From NCBI GenBank assembly GCA_900472175.1, contig UCHD01000005.1, forward strand, positions 248,001 to 312,000: a stretch of 64,000 nucleotides of DNA. The letters run 5' to 3'. Made by a program: the position numbers and the translations under genes. A model generated the notes under the pieces. It was not told the origin of the DNA, searched no databases, and saw nothing but the letters and a program-made list of their open reading frames with translations. Source of the DNA: Hyphomicrobiales bacterium (lineage in GTDB: Bacteria > Pseudomonadota > Alphaproteobacteria > Rhizobiales > Rhizobiaceae). Each line of letters starts with the position of its first letter. The first letter of the stretch is position 1. Below are positions 63,504 to 64,000 of this stretch, piece by piece.

Positions 63504-64000
63504 ATGGCAAAACTGTATTTCAGCTACGCCACGATGAACGCAGGCAAATCGACCTTGCTCCTGCAGGCATCGTACAACTATCGCGAACGTGGCATGCGAA
63601 CGGTGATCCTGATTGCAGCCTTTGATGACCGGGCCGGCCAGGGCCGGGTATCGTCGCGGATCGGATTGAGCGAGGACGGTATTGCCTTCACGCATGCCGA
63701 CGACCTCTATGCGCTGATCGAACGCCTGCATGCCGAGGAAACGATCGCTTGTGTCTTTGTTGATGAAGCGCAGTTTCTTGGCGAGGATCAGGTCTGGCAG
63801 CTGGCGCGCATCGCGGACCGCATCGGCATTCCCGTGATGGCCTATGGTCTGCGCACCGATTTCCAGGGCAAGCTGTTTCCCGGCTCAATGGCGCTGCTCG
63901 CCATTGCCGATGAAATGCGCGAAGTCCGCACCATCTGCCATTGCGGCCGCAAGGCGACCATGGTGGTGCGTTTGGATGGAGCCGGAAATGTTGTGCGGGA
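63504..64000 (+). CDS. tdk: Thymidine kinase (5' part, cut by window edge)
   Basis: The first 165 codons of a type II thymidine kinase, which makes dTMP. The start [24 protein letters not shown] has the P-loop [22 protein letters not shown] is the Walker B-like segment; [26 protein letters not shown] is the family loop, and [12 protein letters not shown] the first half of the zinc site. ATG 63504 has AGAGGA upstream. The gene runs past base 64000. It is divergent from choX. Confidence 0.95.
   Translation, partial: MAKLYFSYATMNAGKSTLLLQASYNYRERGMRTVILIAAFDDRAGQGRVSSRIGLSEDGIAFTHADDLYALIERLHAEETIACVFVDEAQFLGEDQVWQLARIADRIGIPVMAYGLRTDFQGKLFPGSMALLAIADEMREVRTICHCGRKATMVVRLDGAGNVVR

Noticed and set aside
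1-64000. CRISPR arrays, tRNA or rRNA genes, prophage
   Set aside because: No regular repeats with spacers, no cloverleaf-like sequences noticed between genes, and no phage structural genes.

Overview
This 64 kb window looks like chromosomal DNA of an alphaproteobacterium of the family Rhizobiaceae (Rhizobium/Agrobacterium/Sinorhizobium type). The signs are a high-GC, densely coding sequence, a NolR regulator, an SbmA/BacA peptide importer, a ChoXWV choline importer with all the known choline-box residues, a PuuD membrane urate oxidase, a rhizobial intergenic palindromic repeat, and rhizobial gene styles such as the HugZ and DUF1045 proteins. I see no rRNA, tRNA or CRISPR array. The only trace of transposition is around 33-34.8 kb.

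Layout. 0-8.5 kb: the end of a DMT exporter, an RhlE-type RNA helicase, an AlkC-like glycosylase, a host-attachment family protein, a non-pyrrolysine MttB-family methyltransferase, a split and divergent MnmC pair (mnmD and an FAD oxidase), and a PRC-barrel protein. 8.6-12 kb: a 2H-phosphoesterase-like DUF1045 protein and the lower purine pathway (puuE, uraD, allA, uraH). 11.9-20.5 kb: an L-lactate dehydrogenase, an AraC regulator and a divergent ABC sugar importer plus GH42 beta-galactosidase operon. 20.6-31.3 kb: the upper purine pathway (guaD-puuD, LysR, xdhABC), interrupted by a TetR/hydrolase/monooxygenase group. 31.5-43.6 kb: glycerol kinase, an accessory BamA-like barrel flanked by direct repeats, a flavin monooxygenase, methionine aminopeptidase, an MFS carrier, SbmA/BacA, a secreted deacetylase, NnrU, a TPR membrane protein and GTPase Der. 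43.6-54.1 kb: a Phd/VapC toxin-antitoxin pair, KDG kinase, alpha-glucosidase, an Lrp regulator with a PLP ammonia-lyase, a GST, adenine deaminase, an amino-acid binding protein and an omega-aminotransferase. 54.4-64 kb: a secreted GH9 glycosidase with two Gfo/Idh/MocA oxidoreductases, nolR, hugZ, choXWV and the start of thymidine kinase.

How the genes work together. The strongest theme is purine use as a nitrogen source. Adenine deaminase and guanine deaminase feed XdhABC. Urate is then oxidised by PuuD, opened by the HIU hydrolase and OHCU decarboxylase, and converted by PuuE to allantoate. AllA splits ureidoglycolate. Only the allantoate-to-ureidoglycolate step has no candidate here. The pathway lies in two blocks separated by the lactate and beta-galactoside genes. 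A second theme is uptake and breakdown of plant-type carbon and nitrogen compounds (beta-galactosides, alpha-glucosides, cellulose-like glucans, glycerol, lactate, choline).

I found no clearly new multi-gene system. The best leads are the repeat-flanked BamA-like gene with an IS6 remnant, a 19-bp perfect inverted repeat upstream of lldD, a NolR-type box in front of nolR itself, an intrinsic terminator inside choXWV, and the non-pyrrolysine MttB protein.
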